Shown here one piece after another: positions 1 through 12,092 of a DNA stretch of 64,000 nucleotides. The stretch's first letter is position 1; every line of letters begins with the position of its first letter. Below the pieces are notes generated by a model that saw only the letters and a list, made by a program, of their open reading frames with translations, was not told the DNA's origin and searched no databases. This DNA is from Amorphophallus konjac (lineage: Eukaryota; Streptophyta; Magnoliopsida; Alismatales; Araceae): positions 119,698,886-119,762,885 of the forward strand of contig CM040126.1 in NCBI GenBank assembly GCA_022559845.1. The letters are read 5' to 3'. A program made the position numbers and the translations under genes.

Positions 1-1
1 G

Positions 2-1834
2 GCATATGAGATTAATATGCCAAGAATAGAAGAAGCTGAAAGGAAGAAGAAGCCGATAGCGCTGAATGCTGGTTCCAACAAATCCAGCTCCAGCAGTTCA
101 TCATCAGAGGATACCCTGAATGAAGAAGACATAACTCGTTCTGAGATGGCCATGATGACCAGAGAGTTCAGGAGATTCCTCAGGAAAGGAGCAGGACGAT
201 TCAGCCAAAAGAAGTATGGTGGCGGCCGAAAGGATAAAAGGTACAAACATAACCCTGCTAAGAAAACTGAAACTAATACTTGTTATCAATGCAGGAAACT
301 AGGCCATATGAAAGCTGGCTATCCAGAGAATCAGAAATACAAGGATAAGTCAAAGAAGAAGAACACGAAAGGGAGAGCTATGGTTAGCACCTGGAGTGAT
401 GAAGATGAAGGCTCTTTCAGCAGCAGCTCAGAAAGTGAAGCCGAATCTGAGAAGCCCATTTGCCTTATGGCAACAAGCTCCGAAGACAGAGAGGAGGACT
501 CGGATGAGGTAATCACTAGATTTGAAATTTTCACTATTGCTGATTGGGTAGATGCTTACCATGACATAGCTGATAGAGCTGATGATATTAGAAAGGAAAA
601 TAGGCATCTTAGAAGAAAGATTAACTCCATGCAAAAAGATACAACTCTAACTGATAAAATTGCATGCTTAGAATCTGAGAATAGTAAGCTGGAACTCACA
701 TATTCTAAAATTGAAGAAATCAAGCAAGAGCTAAAAATTTCTAAGGAAGAAAATGTGAGGTTAGACAATGAAATTGATGCATGGAAACTGAAAATTCAAA
801 AATATGAAAGTGAGATAAAATTGTTTCTGAAAAATATGAAGATGTCCTCAATGTAAATAATGAATTGAAAAAGTCTATTGATGAAATTCAGAAAGACAAT
901 GAGGGTAAGTTGAGAACCATTGAGAAAATGACCCAAGGATCTGAAAACTTTAATGCTTTATTGGGGTCAAAGGTTAATTTCAGGAGAGAGAGCCTAGGAT
1001 TTAACTCTAGTGCAACTAAGAGCTTTGGAATGAAAACTATTTCCTTTGTTGCACAAAAGGAGAGAGGACCTCTGATTGACATGAATTCTAATAATGCTGT
1101 GAACACAAATGTGAATCTGAAACAGCCCACTGTAGAGGAGAAGGGCAAACATAAAATTGGTGAGCCTAGTAGAATTGACACTTCCAAACCTAACTCTAGT
1201 GCTCAACCCAAGGTTAGGGGTCAGCCTGCTCAGACAAACAAACCCCATGTCAATGCCAAAAAGTCCTCACCACCACCATCACAGAAAAAGACCCAACAAA
1301 AACCTGTGAACAGGTCAGCAGGGTCAAGGGTGCAGGGAAGACAAAATGCTTTTAGGAGTCAGCCCAACAAATTTAATCCACCTAGAGTTCAGTCCTACTA
1401 CCCCACACAGTCAACCTATCCTAATGGGTTTGGGTGGACTAGAACTCAAGGGAAGCATACAGGGTATGTTCATCAACCTACACAATTTTACAAACCCTAT
1501 GTCAGAAATTGGGATAATGGGTATGGTAGTCGGATACCTAGGAATTTCCAATCTTTCAGCCAGCCCAAATATCACTTTGACCAAAACCTTATGAATGCAA
1601 CCTGGCCGAAGCAGTGGCATAACAACAACAATTTTGTGAATAACTCTGTTGGTGCTAATAAGAAGAAAAACAACAAAAAATAAGAGAAAGAATAACAGAA
1701 AGAAAACTGCAAAATCCACTGAACAAAGTTATTTTAAACAAATGTGGATTCCGAAAAGTCTGCTTTCTTGCTTTGCTTCTATTTCATCTGTTCTGGAGCC
1801 CAATCAGTCTTGGGTTCCAAACCTCTCTACCTAA
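2..1834 (+). pseudogene. gag: Sirevirus A gag, 5'-truncated and frameshifted
   Basis: The frame is open from base 2 and aligns by eye with the gag of the two Sireviruses at the right of the window (A-Y-E-I-N-M matches M-T-Y-E-I-N-I). It has a serine-rich acidic stretch, a basic region and a zinc knuckle CYQCRKLGHMKAGY whose last Cys is Tyr, so metal binding is probably lost. A coiled-coil segment (about 640-840) is rich in Glu, Lys and Leu heptads. A frameshift near 820-860 moves reading to the +1 frame, which continues to 1683 as a low-complexity Asn/Gln/Pro tail. A third frame carries the final gag segment (W-I-P-K ... W-V-P-N) to the TAA at 1832-1834. The product would be the capsid/nucleocapsid polyprotein. 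Confidence 0.8.
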
Positions 1835-1846
1835 TTGTGTATGCAG
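1832..1846 (+). other. Sirevirus A gag-pol junction: in-frame TAA followed by CAG
   Basis: The TAA at 1832-1834 ends gag, and the same reading frame continues into the protease. Nine bases later a CAG (1844-1846) precedes the codons Val-Cys-Leu-Ala-Ala. The same arrangement occurs in Sirevirus 1 and Sirevirus 2. It could be a read-through stop or a splice acceptor; the sequence alone cannot decide. Confidence 0.6.
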
Positions 1847-4800
1847 GTATGCCTGGCAGCCAATAGCAACTTGTGGTACCTGGACAGTGGATGCTCCAGG
1901 CATATGACAGGAGATAAGGCCAAGTTCTGCATGCTGGCTGAGAAACTAGGAGGCCTTGTCACCTTTGGAAGCAACACAAAGGGTAGGATTATTGGATCAG
2001 GTAAGGTAGGTAATTGTTCTACCTGCTGCATTGATGATGTTATGCTGGTTGAAGGGTTAGCTTATAATTTACTTAGTATCAGCCAGTTATGTGATAAAGG
2101 ATATAAAGTTTTATTTGATTCTCAATGTTGCAAGGTTTTTGAACCTGATTCTGAGATTGTCAAATTTTCTGGAAAAAGAATAAATAATACATACATGATA
2201 GATTTAGATGATATTCAACATTCTAACCTATGCCTTACTGCTAGTAGAGAAGACTTAGCATTTTTATGACATCGTAGGTTAGGTCATGCTAGTTATACTG
2301 TTTTGCATAAACTGAATAAGCATGGCATGGTTAGAGGACTTCCTGAAGTTTCCTTCAAGAAAGAAAATAAAATCTGTGATGCATGCACTCAGTCAAAGAT
2401 ATCTAGAAAGTCATTTAAGTCTAGAACAGAAAATTTGTCTTATAAACCCTATGAGCTGATACACATGGACCTTTTTGGGTCAACCAGATCTGTCAGCTTA
2501 TCAGGGAGGAAGTATGGGTTTGTCATGGTAGATGACTTTTCTAGATATACTTGAGTTTATTTTTTATCTTATAAGAGTGATGCATTCTCAGAATTTCAGG
2601 AGTTCTATGTTAAAATAAATCAAAAAATTGAAAATATCTTGACTGATCATAGAGGTGAGTTTGAAAACTCACAATTTGATGAATTCTGCAGGTCAAATGG
2701 AATTAACCATAAGTACTCCTCACCAAGGACACCTGAGCAGAATGGAGTAGTGGAGAGAAGTAACAGAACCCTAGTGGAGATGGGTCGTACACTCTTGGTT
2801 GAAGGTGGTCTACCAAGGAAGTTTTGGGCTGAAGCAGTAAATACTGCCTGTTATGTAATTAACAGAGCCATGGTAAGACCTTCTACCCAGAAAACACCTT
2901 ATGAGATCTTAAAGGGTAAGAAACCTTCTATTACTCATTTCAAGATTTTTAGTTGTAAATGTTTCATTCATATAAATGATAAAAGAGACCTTGACAAATT
3001 TGAACCTAAAGGTGAACCATGAATCTTTCTTGGTTATTCTGAAAATACCCGAGCATATAGAGTGTATAATCTGAATTCCAAAACTGTTGAAGAATCTCCA
3101 CATATAGTTTTTGATGAATCCTTGGTAAATTCTAATGTTGGTCAATGCAGGAATGAAGAAAATTATGATATTCTGAAGGAAGGAAATCCTACAGACCAAT
3201 CCGAAAATGAGGAAGGAAATGAAGAGCCTAATGAAGAAGAGCCTACAGCTCAGGGGGAGGTAAATGAAACTCATGGTGATGAAATTGTTAACATTAGATA
3301 TCTTAAAGATCATCCAGTAGATAATGTGATTGGAAATCTACATGATCCCCCTCGGACTAGAGGTCACTTGAGAATTCAAAATGAATTGAATGCTTATGCT
3401 TTTGTTTCAAATGTTGAACCCAAGTCCATTGACTGTGCTCTCAAAGATGTGCATTAGATTAATGCCATGCATGAGGAGCTCAATCAATTTGACAGGAATA
3501 AGGTGTGACATTTGGTTCCACCTTCTGATCATGAAACAGTCATAGGGACTAAATGGGTGTTCAAAAATAAAACTGATGAATCAGGGAATGTCATTAAAAA
3601 TAAGGCCAGACTTGTAGCTCAGGGGTATAATCAGGAATTTGAATTGACTTTGAAGAGTCATTTGCCCCTGTAGCCAGGTTAGAAGCTATCAGAATATTAT
3701 TGGCTTATGCATATTCCCTAGGAATTAATCTTCAGCAGATGGATGTGAAATCTACTTTTCTAAATGGAGAAATCAGTGAGGATGTCTATGTGAGGCAGCC
3801 TCCTGGGTTTGAATGCTTAGACTTCCCTAATCATGTTTATAAACTCAAAAAGGCTCTATATGGTTTAAAGCAAGCTCCTAGAGCTTGGTATGACAGGTTG
3901 AGCAAATTCCTCACTGATAAGAACTTCACGAGAGGTGTAGTTGATCAAACATTATTTACCAAGGTGAGTCATTCAGATATTCTTATCATTCAAATTTATG
4001 TGGATGACATTGTGTTTGGGTCAACTAACCCCAAATTGTGTGAGGAATTCTCTCAGATAATGACTAATGAGTTTGAAATGAGCTCAATGGGCGAGCTCGA
4101 ATTATTTCTTGGACTGCAGGTTATACAAACAAAGGATGAAACTTTCATCTCTCAGTCCAAGTACATAAAGAATTTATTGAAGAAGTACAAAATGGACAAC
4201 CTCAAGGAAATAGCTGCTCCAATGGGTACCTCAACTAGTTTGGATGAAGATCCTAAAGGTAAACCAGTGGATCAAAGGCTATATAGAGGTATGATCGAAT
4301 CCCTTCTATATCTTACAGCATCTAGGCCTGATATTTAATTTTCAGTGTGTTTATGCTCTAGATTTCAGGCTAGTCCTAAAGAATCACATCTTAAATCAGT
4401 GAAAAAGATTTTTAGGTATTTACTAGGCACCTAAGAGTTAGGTATGTGGTATTTTGCCAAATGTGAGTTAGAACTTCTAGCTTACACTGATGCAGACTAT
4501 GCTGGGTGTCGAGTAGATAGAAAAAGTACTAGTGGCTATTGTCAATTCCTTGGTGGCTGTCTAGTATCTTGGGCATCTAAGAAGAAACACACTGTAGCCT
4601 TGTCTACAGCTGAAGCTGAATATGTTGCTGCAGGTAATTGTGCTGCCCAAGTACTATGGATCAAGCACCAACTGGATGATTATCAGATAAAATTGGGATG
4701 TTTTTCAATGTTATGTGATAATACTAGTGCTATATGCCTTGCTAAAAATCCTGTTCATCATTCTAGGACTAAGCATATAGAGATAAAACACCATTTTCTG

Positions 4801-4950
4801 AGAGATGTTGTAAATAAAAATGAAATTGAAATGAACTTCATTGAAACTGAAAAACAAATTGCTGATATTTTTACTAAGCCTCTTGGGAGTGAAAGGTTCA
4901 AATTTCTTAGAAGAGAACTTGGCTTGTGTAAATTTCAGCATGATGAATAA
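1835..4950 (+). pseudogene. pol: Sirevirus A pol (PR-INT-RT-RNase H), multiply disrupted
   Basis: Domains in order: aspartic protease (WYLDSGCSRHMTGD, about 1873-1914); GAG-pre-integrase/HHCC zinc region (H-R-R-L-G-H near 2270, C-x2-C near 2380); integrase core (catalytic Asp in H-M-D-L-F-G near 2465, T-D-H-R-G-E-F near 2641, Glu in N-G-V-V-E-R near 2745); RVT_2 reverse transcriptase with YVDD at 3997-4008; copia RNase H (YTDADYAGC near 4485) ending at 4950. Breaks: TGA at 2267, 2552, 3020 and 3505; TAG at 3455; a frameshift near 3640; TAA at 4336 and 4432. Most stops are one C-to-T or G-to-A step from the expected Trp, Arg or Gln codon. The catalytic residues listed are still present, but no polyprotein could be made. 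Confidence 0.9.
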
Positions 4951-6579
4951 TTTTTTCAGCTGCTTTGAATAAATTTTCTGATTTGGACTTTCATCTGATA
5001 GCTTGAATAAAACTCTTTGATTGTTGAATGTTAGACTAGACCATGCATGCATGACTATTTTTTTCATGACATATTATTCATTGCATATCATTTAGTTATG
5101 ATTGTGTCTAAGCTTTCTCTCATCCAAAACCACATGCATATAGAACAGAGCAGAGTAATGCATATCATAACAGTTGGTATCTAATTCTTGCCATTCATTT
5201 GCAAAACTGCATGCATATAGACAGGGGGAGTATTATTAAAAATTCAGAGTGGTCATCAACTTTCTTGAATTCATTCATTCTTTGGCCCTGAATGAGTTGA
5301 ATCTGACATATGGCAATCTGTTAGTCAGTTCTGATTCCTAAGTAATAGAAAACAGACTTCTTCAGTTATAAGAATTTCAATTGCTTAAAGACTGACTTAG
5401 TGGTTTAAATTTTATAATTTTTGGAGTTTAAATATTGTAATGAGTAAATAAGAAAGCTGAAAATTGATAAAACTCATAACCCTTTTCTTATTTCATGTCA
5501 GACAAAGCTACTTATATCTGAAATCTGAAAACTCATCTGAAATCATGTTAGAGAAGCCTAGCATGTGTATTATTCTTAAACAAGTCATTCTGAAACAAAT
5601 AAAGGACAGCTAAGAAAAATATTGAAAAACATTGAAAATCAATTGGAAAATAACATTGGCAGAGCAATGACTGGTAAATCACTGAGAAACTGAGTGATCC
5701 ATCAAAGAAGTGGACAACACTCATGTCATGAGGTGTATCAGCTATCTCTGTATAAAATGATCAAAACAGTAGGTTGGTTTCACTGAGTACTTGGGGGTAA
5801 CTGGCGTCTGATAAATGTGTACCCTCACACAAAAAGGTGTAAATCTGTTTTATTGTGTTTGATCATAGGCAGAATGGTCCATGATGTTGAGTATCTAGGG
5901 GTATTGACATCTGATAAACGTATACCCTTACGCAAAAAGGCAAATGGTACCAGAATGCCCAAAATGAACTCATATTGAAAATACTGTTCCTTCACAAGAA
6001 ATTTCTTGGATGTCAATTTATTTATTTTCAATACATGACCTGGTATCTCTTAATCATTTTTCCTGAGTCTATGAAAGTAAGATATTTTGAAACTGAATCT
6101 CTCATGCAAATGTGTTTCTGGTTTATTGTTTTATCATGCACATAACTCTTATCCAGTGATTGTAGTGCATGAACTCAAAATTTTATAGTCTTTAAACCAG
6201 AATTCTATCTGAAAGTAGTTTATAACTTCATATGACCGAAGACTCTGTGCTTTAGAATGCTTATTCCTGAACTACTTGTTCAGAATGCCAGTCAGATGAT
6301 ATCTCTTGTTCCTTCCCTTGTACTCACTTTCCCTCCTCTTTATTGATGGCAAAGGGGAAGAATATTGTATGAATTCTGAATTCATTACAGGGGAAGTGTA
6401 TGCATTATGTTATGGCAAAGGGGGAGATTTTGTTTCCAGGGAGTTGCTTACATTTCGTAGCATGCATGCATAGCATCTGCATAACAATCTGAATAACAAA
6501 TCATGTCTTTCATCATCTGTATGATAGGTAATTGCTATTCTATATGATAGGGGATTGCCATCATCAAAAAGGGGAAGAT
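4951..6579 (+). other. Sirevirus A 3' untranslated region with repeated polypurine tracts
   Basis: No reading frame resembling the env-like protein of Sirevirus 2 was found. The region is AT-rich and holds an imperfect direct repeat of about 55 bp (5785-5838 and 5889-5943, sharing a CTGATAAA core and a CAAAAAGG end). It also holds several purine tracts: GGCAAAGGGGAAGAA near 6349, GGCAAAGGGGGAGA near 6414, and the final AAAAAGGGGAAGA at 6566-6578 directly before the 3' LTR. Multiple polypurine tracts are a known Sirevirus habit, and the last one is the likely plus-strand primer. Confidence 0.7.
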
Positions 6580-6734
6580 TGTTGTGACTCCTCTGTGTTG
6601 ATGATGTTGACATATGCTTTACTTCATTGGCAACACCTTGTTTTGATTGATTGGCAACTATTTATGCTTTGATGAAATTATTCTTATTAGATTGTATGTG
6701 TGTTCTATGCACTTCACAGGTTTACACACTGCAC

Positions 6735-8545
6735 ACACACTCAAAGTCTACACATTGCACGTAGAGTCTATACACTGCATGGCGAGCCCAAAGTGTGTAC
6801 ATTGCATTGGCTAAGTCTGCAGCGTCAACGCAGTAAGTGTGTACATTGCATTAGCTAAGTCTGAACATTGTTCCCCTTCTTAGATGCGTCGACGCCCCCA
6901 GATTTCCAAGTCTATACATTGCATTGTGGCGTGTGTGTTCAAAGGCTATACATTGCATGGCAAGCCCAAAGTCTATACACTGCTACATTGCTTGCATTTG
7001 TAAAGTCCATTCATTGCATCGTTGTGTTAAGTCTATACATTCACATTGTCTGTATGTCTGCACGCTAAAGTCTGTACAGAGTCTGTGTCTGTTTGACCAG
7101 CAAGTCTGCACAACGCCCGTCTCATTTAGAGTCTAAGGCAATGTCTATACACTGGACTTGAAGTGTGTACATTGAGCGTCTCATTGAGCGTCTCATGAAA
7201 GTCTATACAGTGGTTCAGGCTAAGTGTGTACATCGTCCGTCTTGTTTGAAGTCCATACATTGCACTGCATTGGCTAAGTGTGTACATCATCCGTCTTAGT
7301 TGAAGTCCATACATTGCATTGCATTGGCTAAGTGTGTACATCGTCCGTCTCACTAGAAGTCTATACATTGGAAGTATGTACAACGGACTGTTCATGCATC
7401 AACATTCAAAGTCCATACATTGGACTGTAGCATGCACGAAGCTAAGTCCATACATTGGACTGTAGCATGCATCAGTGAAGTCTGTACAGCGTCATGCATT
7501 GTTCTTCAAGTCCATACACTGCACTGTAGATTGCTCGAGGTGAAGTCTGTACATCCATCAGTGATCTTGCAAGTCTATACATCGGTAGCTTTACCGACGT
7601 TGCACTCGAAGTCTATACACTGATAGCTTTACCGTCGTTTCCCTTGGAAAGTCTATACATCGCAGTTGAGTGGAAGTCTGTACAGCCCAAGTCTGTACAT
7701 TGCATCATGTGCTTCATGCAAGTCTATACATTCGTTTATCTTGCATCGTTCATCAAGTCTGTACAGCCTTGTCTTTGGCAAGTCTGCACATCGTGAAGTC
7801 TATACATTCAGATGAACTTAGAATTTGACGACCACCAGAAGTGGCGTCACTTTTGAATCAAACATCTAGGAAGAAGGCATCTTTTACGTTGTGCATACTT
7901 TAATGCCATAGCCAAGTCTATTCACTTGCTAGTGTGCATATGCATAGTCTATACATTGCCCTCATGCATACACAAGCATCCAAGTCTGTACAGAGTCATT
8001 TACATTCCTACATATCTAAGTCTATACAACTAGTGTCTGCGTTACATTGCATGCATCATGTTTGAAGTCTATACATTGAGCTGAAGGATGCCTAAGTCTA
8101 TACGTTGGCTACTGAATGTTCTGCAGAGTCTGTACATTGCATTCAACGAGTTCACAAAGTCCATATAGTGAAGTCCATACATCGTCAGTTGTCTGTCCAA
8201 GGCTTTACATTGCCTAAGTCTGTACAGCCGTTGCCTTCTTATATGAAGTATACACATTGGGTAGAGTCTGTACATTGCATTCCCATTCACGAAGTCTATA
8301 CAATGCATTCAAGTTCAAAAAGTACATATAGTGAAGTCCATACATCGTCAGTTGTCTGTCCAAGGCTTTACATTGCCTAAGTCTGTAGAGCCGCTGCCTT
8401 CTTATATGAAGTCTACACATTGGGTAGAGTCTGTACATTGCATTCCCATTCACGAAGTCCATGCAATGCATTCGAGTTCACAAAGTCCATACAGTGAAGC
8501 ATATACAATGCATTGCATCTCACAAAGTCTGTACAGGGTTCTAAA
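6735..8545 (+). repeat. GTCTATACA-type microrepeat array inside LTR A
   Basis: The motif AAGTC(T/C)(A/G)TACA(T/C)TG, with variants such as AAGTGTGTACATTG and AAGTCTGTACAGCG, occurs at least 50 times in the same orientation over about 1.8 kb. Spacers vary from a few to about 50 bases. Many spacers contain GCATTGC or GCATGCA words. The TGTACA and CTGTACAG forms are palindromic. The array ends about 215 bp upstream of the LTR TATA box. Confidence 0.85.
8142..8503 (+). repeat. 163-bp tandem duplication within the microrepeat array
   Basis: The segment beginning AAGTCCATACATCGTCAGTT at 8171 recurs at 8334, and its flanking start recurs in part at 8497, each step exactly 163 bp. The copies differ by a few substitutions, which indicates recent local duplication within the larger array. 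Confidence 0.8.
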
Positions 8546-8760
8546 CTTACAACTGATAATCCAATACTCTATCTGACAGGGATTCTTTACAGAGATTGGT
8601 GACTTGGCTCGTGATCCAAGGAGGACGAGGTGCTGTGATGGTGACACATGGAAGCAGCCCATCCTAGGATGCTACCATGTGGATGAAATGTCCTCGGTTC
8701 TGGCGAATTCTATGGGCGAGAAATGTGGAAGCCACGCGCCCTTATCCAACCTGCTGCTGA

Positions 8761-8768
8761 TATAAAAG
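8761..8768 (+). promoter_or_regulatory. TATA box of LTR A
   Basis: TATAAAAG lies downstream of the microrepeat array and about 820 bp from the LTR end, consistent with a U3/R promoter. No experimental start is known. Confidence 0.55.
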
Positions 8769-9579
8769 AGTGTCTTCATCTTCAGATGAAGGCTGATCGA
8801 TCAAGTGACAAAGTATATACAGTGAGGCTGAAAGACTGAAGCAGCAGAGAGCCACCGATCCATAGTGAGAAGAAAAATAGAGAAGAAGAAAAAGAGAGAA
8901 GAGAAGATCGAGAGAGATGAGTTGAGAGAGCTTGATTGAGAGAGTGAGATTGTGAGAGTTTTGTTTGAAAGGTTTTATCTCAGTCTCTTGGTTCAGAAAC
9001 CAGAGTTGAGCTTTGCTCATTCGAGCTACATTCCCATTTGGGCTTTCCATTTTCGTTATGCTTCTGTCTTTAAATTTCCGAACTCTTGTTTCTTCAAGCT
9101 GTTAGCAGAGGTGCTGTCTCTGGACGAGTAAGCTGTAAACCCCAGCAGTTGCAGTGGAGGATTCCACTGGACAGATGAAGCTGTAATCCTCAGCAGGCGA
9201 GACTTGTCTCAGATAGCAAGCTGTGTTGCTCAACGGTTTGTAGGCCAAGCTGTAGTGCCCAGCAGACGCAAGCTGTACTGTGCAGTAGTAAGCCATACTT
9301 GGTTGAGTGTGGGGTGGACGTAGGTCTTTGACCGAACCACCTAAAAATCTTGGGTGCCTTGTGTTTGTGTGTTTGTCTATGAACTGTGTGCAATTAGATT
9401 TCTTACTCAGCTTCATAGTTTGATTCGCTTTTGTTCAAATCTAATATTCGGGTTAGTGATTCAGTAGTTCTGCCTATATTCCACATTAGAACCTCTTACT
9501 GGTTTTTAATTAGGCAGTAGATCTATTCACCCCCCCTCTAGATCCACACTTCGTGGAGATAGACTGCGTCCATCTAACA

Positions 9580-10307
9580 TAACACTTTGCACGCTGATCC
9601 ATGGTTCCAGCAATTCCTATAACCTATTCCCCAAGTCCACTCCCTTTCTCATGAGCCCGAAATCGACCTCGATGACGACAACCCATGGTTCTTTAACATT
9701 GAAAACTATCTTCGTGATGGATCAATTCCAAAATACACTATCGCCCCCGATCGGCGAGCCATGCTCCACGCTGCGGAGCACTTTTCCATCACAGGTGGTC
9801 TCTTGCACCGAAGATCCCTTAGTGGAGTATACCTCCGATGTCTTGACGAGATTGAATCTCGCGCAGTCGTCAAGGCTGCGCAATCCAGTGAATGTGGTGG
9901 CCATGTAAATGGTCGCATGCTAGCTCAAAAGCTACTTAGTCACTATTACTGGCCTTCCATGGAGGAGGACTATTCCCGCTTTGTCCGCCATTGCGCTAAG
10001 TGTCAACTCCAGGCGGACAAAGTTCATGCTCCTTCATCTTCACTCCACCCTCTCATAGCTCCTTGGCCTTTCGCCATGTGGGCGTTCAACGTAGTCGGCC
10101 CTCTGGAAGATTGGACCGGAGAAGTCCGGAGGAAATCCTTCATCCTCACCGCTACGGAATACTTCACGAAGTGGGTGAAAGCTGAAGCTTTCACGGAGGT
10201 CAAGGCATCAACGGTGGTAGAGTTCATCAAGCGCAACATCCTCGCTAGGTTCGGCGTTCCCCGTGACATCATCATCGACAACGGACCTCAGTTCACATCG
10301 CAGGAGC
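9580..10307 (+). pseudogene. pol: Ty3/gypsy Tat-type integrase, N-terminal half (element B)
   Basis: One frame reads D-D-D-N-P-W-F-F-N-I-E-N-Y-L near 9680, the spacer before Tat-lineage integrases. The integrase zinc region follows (C-G-G-H-V-N-G-R-M-L-A ... H-C-A-K-C-Q), then the core with F-T-K-W-V-K-A-E-A and I-I-I-D-N-G-P-Q-F-T-S-Q-E-L near 10270. The first His of the HHCC set appears to be Gln, and the first catalytic Asp (W-G-x-D in relatives) is Asn, so this copy is probably catalytically dead. It is interrupted at 10308 by the LARD and resumes at 17807. The left side abuts the LTR of Sirevirus A, which probably inserted into B. Confidence 0.85.
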
Positions 10308-12069
10308 TAATGAGTGTCATATTTCATATCATAACGAGCATCACATCCATTACTTTTGTGTGTTAAAGAGCATAGTTATGCAATTTTGATAAATAACTCC
10401 ATTCTTACACTTAATTTGAGTCTACATGTATTTTATCATCATTTTTTGAGTCAAAATGACAATGTGAGATTTAGTCAAGAGATTACATAACCATTTTGGG
10501 ATCAACAATAGTGATTATATGAATTTTTTGAATTTTTAGGAATGTGCGACGCAGTGAACGGATGTCAATTTTAGATTTAATGAAAAGAAGAAAAAGGCTG
10601 AAAAATGAAAAATAGAATGAGCGCATGTTCGCTCAGACGCCAATTCTTGATACAAAAATAAAAGAAATATCTAATTGAGGAAATAAAGAATGGGCAACCG
10701 TTCTGTCAGATGTAGAAAAGAATGTGCGCTCAATCCTCCAGTTGCCATTTCAGTTCGAACCATAAGCGAAAGCAGATAGAATCAAACAAAGTTATCTTGC
10801 TATGTTTGGAGTTATCTCCCCTTGTTTGATAAAAGGAGGACTCTATCCATGGCAAGATACCTACTTTGAATAGGATTTTGATGCTAAAGGTCGGATTCAA
10901 GTCAATCTCCAAGGATTTGTAGGATTGGACTCCCTACACTCTATAAAACCTGCCCAAGAGCCATTAAGCTGGAGATCATAGCCTTTTTAAGCCTCTTTTC
11001 ATGCTTTTATGTTCTTTCTTTTTGATTTATTGTCTTCTATAAACTTCTTTGTTTTTAAGTGCTCTTTAATTTCTTCTTCTTTCTCTCCTTCTAATTCTCT
11101 CTCGTTTTCAAGTTATTTCAAAATTTTCAAAACTCTATCTTTTACATCTTTCACTATTCATCTACGCATATCTCCGTTATTTCCCTATTTTCTCTCCCTT
11201 CTGATCCTCTTCTACTCTTGCTTCCTTCACAAAAGTTGTTCATTTTCTAGTGTTCTTCAATTTCCTATTCTTCCTCTTCCTCTAATTCTACACCATTTTT
11301 AATCAATTCATATTTTTTCACTGTTTTGTCCTATTCACCCGTCAAAGTAGCATTTTTCTCTGTTCTTCCTCACGTTTTCTCTCTCTGCACGCTTCATCAA
11401 ATTTCTTCCTCTCTTCCTGATCTTCAACTTTCTCTTCTTCCACATCTCCTAATTCTTCTCCGTTGGAAAGTTATTTCAGTTCTCCTTTAGCTCTATTTTT
11501 TTATTTTATTTTTCACTATTCTTCTATCTTCCACTCCTCTATTTTCATCTAAACATCCCAAGGCGGAGATTCTCTTCTTTCGGTGCTCTAAAGGCGACGT
11601 CTATTTTCACAGCGGGGCGATCTTCCTCAAAGGCTCGACACGGTGACGACGACGCTATTCTTCATTATCTTGGCTCTATTTCTTCACTTGTTCTTTTATT
11701 TTCATTGCAAGTTGTAATTCTCACTTTCATAGAGTTGTAATTTTACATCTTAAATAATAAAAATTCATTCTTTACAATTGTGTCTTTCTAGTTCTCTCTC
11801 TCTATCTCCTCCTAATTTCTCTTCTTTAACCCTATCATATTCTTTAGATAGGTTTATTTCCATGCAAATTTATTTCCCTTTAGCATAAACTCACTCAAAT
11901 TCAGTTTTCAAAATATAAGGATTTTTAAACTTGCTTAAAAGAACGTTTATTCTTCTGAGATCGACCCGTTCTTACCACTCTACTTATATTTAATATCTTT
12001 TTAGTGAGTGAGTGCGGTTATTTTTGAAATTGTGGTACGGCTTTTGACGACGAGTATTAGTACACATCA
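10308..12069 (+). repeat. 5' LTR of the LARD element
   Basis: It is 1762 bp, begins TAATGAGTG where the 3' copy begins TGATGAGTG (a terminal G-to-A change), and ends CACATCA. A TATA box, TATAAAA, is at 10942-10948, and an AATAAA signal at 11756-11761 is followed by pyrimidine-rich DNA. A long TTCTTC/CTCTC-rich stretch (11030-11700) lies downstream of the TATA box. It has about 64 bp near 11375-11440 that the 3' LTR lacks. Confidence 0.9.
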
Positions 12070-12074
12070 ATTTT

Positions 12075-12092
12075 TGGCGCAGTTGCCGGGGA
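12075..12092 (+). other. Primer-binding site of the LARD element
   Basis: TGGCGCAGTTGCCGGGGA lies five bases after the 5' LTR end (12069). It resembles the tRNA-Asp-type primer site common in Athila/gypsy elements. The tRNA assignment is from memory of the family. Confidence 0.7.

Larger units (their letters stand above)
1..9579 (+). mobile_element. Ty1/copia Sirevirus-type retrotransposon A (3' part, degraded)
   Basis: The window opens inside gag, so the 5' LTR and primer site lie outside. The order seen is gag, protease, integrase, reverse transcriptase, RNase H, a 1.6-kb 3' UTR with several polypurine tracts, and a 3' LTR from 6580. The copia domain order, the coiled coil in gag and the repeated purine tracts fit the Sirevirus (SIRE) lineage. 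No env-like ORF was recognised. The coding region carries many stops and at least two frameshifts, so it is inactive. The right edge at about 9579 is inferred from a CA end, beyond which a gypsy integrase reading frame begins; the target duplication cannot be checked because the 5' end is missing. Confidence 0.88.
6580..9579 (+). repeat. 3' LTR of Sirevirus A
   Basis: It starts TGTTGTGACTCC directly after a polypurine tract and ends about 9579 in CTAACA. It is about 3.0 kb, more than twice the LTR length of the other two Sireviruses here. It contains a dense microrepeat array (6735-8545), a TATA box (8761-8768) and a 3' end with a CACCCCCCCTCTAG stretch that resembles the C-rich LTR ends of Sireviruses 1 and 2 (ACCCCCCCTCTTGG in Sirevirus 2). 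The left edge is firm; the right edge is inferred because no second copy is visible. Confidence 0.75.

Noticed and set aside
6735..8545. Possible CRISPR-like array
   Set aside because: Spacers are irregular, the repeat is short and variable, and it lies in an LTR of a plant element.
11009..11302. Hydrophobic frame, repeated at 16800-17090
   Set aside because: It is a translation of the TTCTTC-rich part of the LARD LTR; it occurs in both LTRs and shows no domain.
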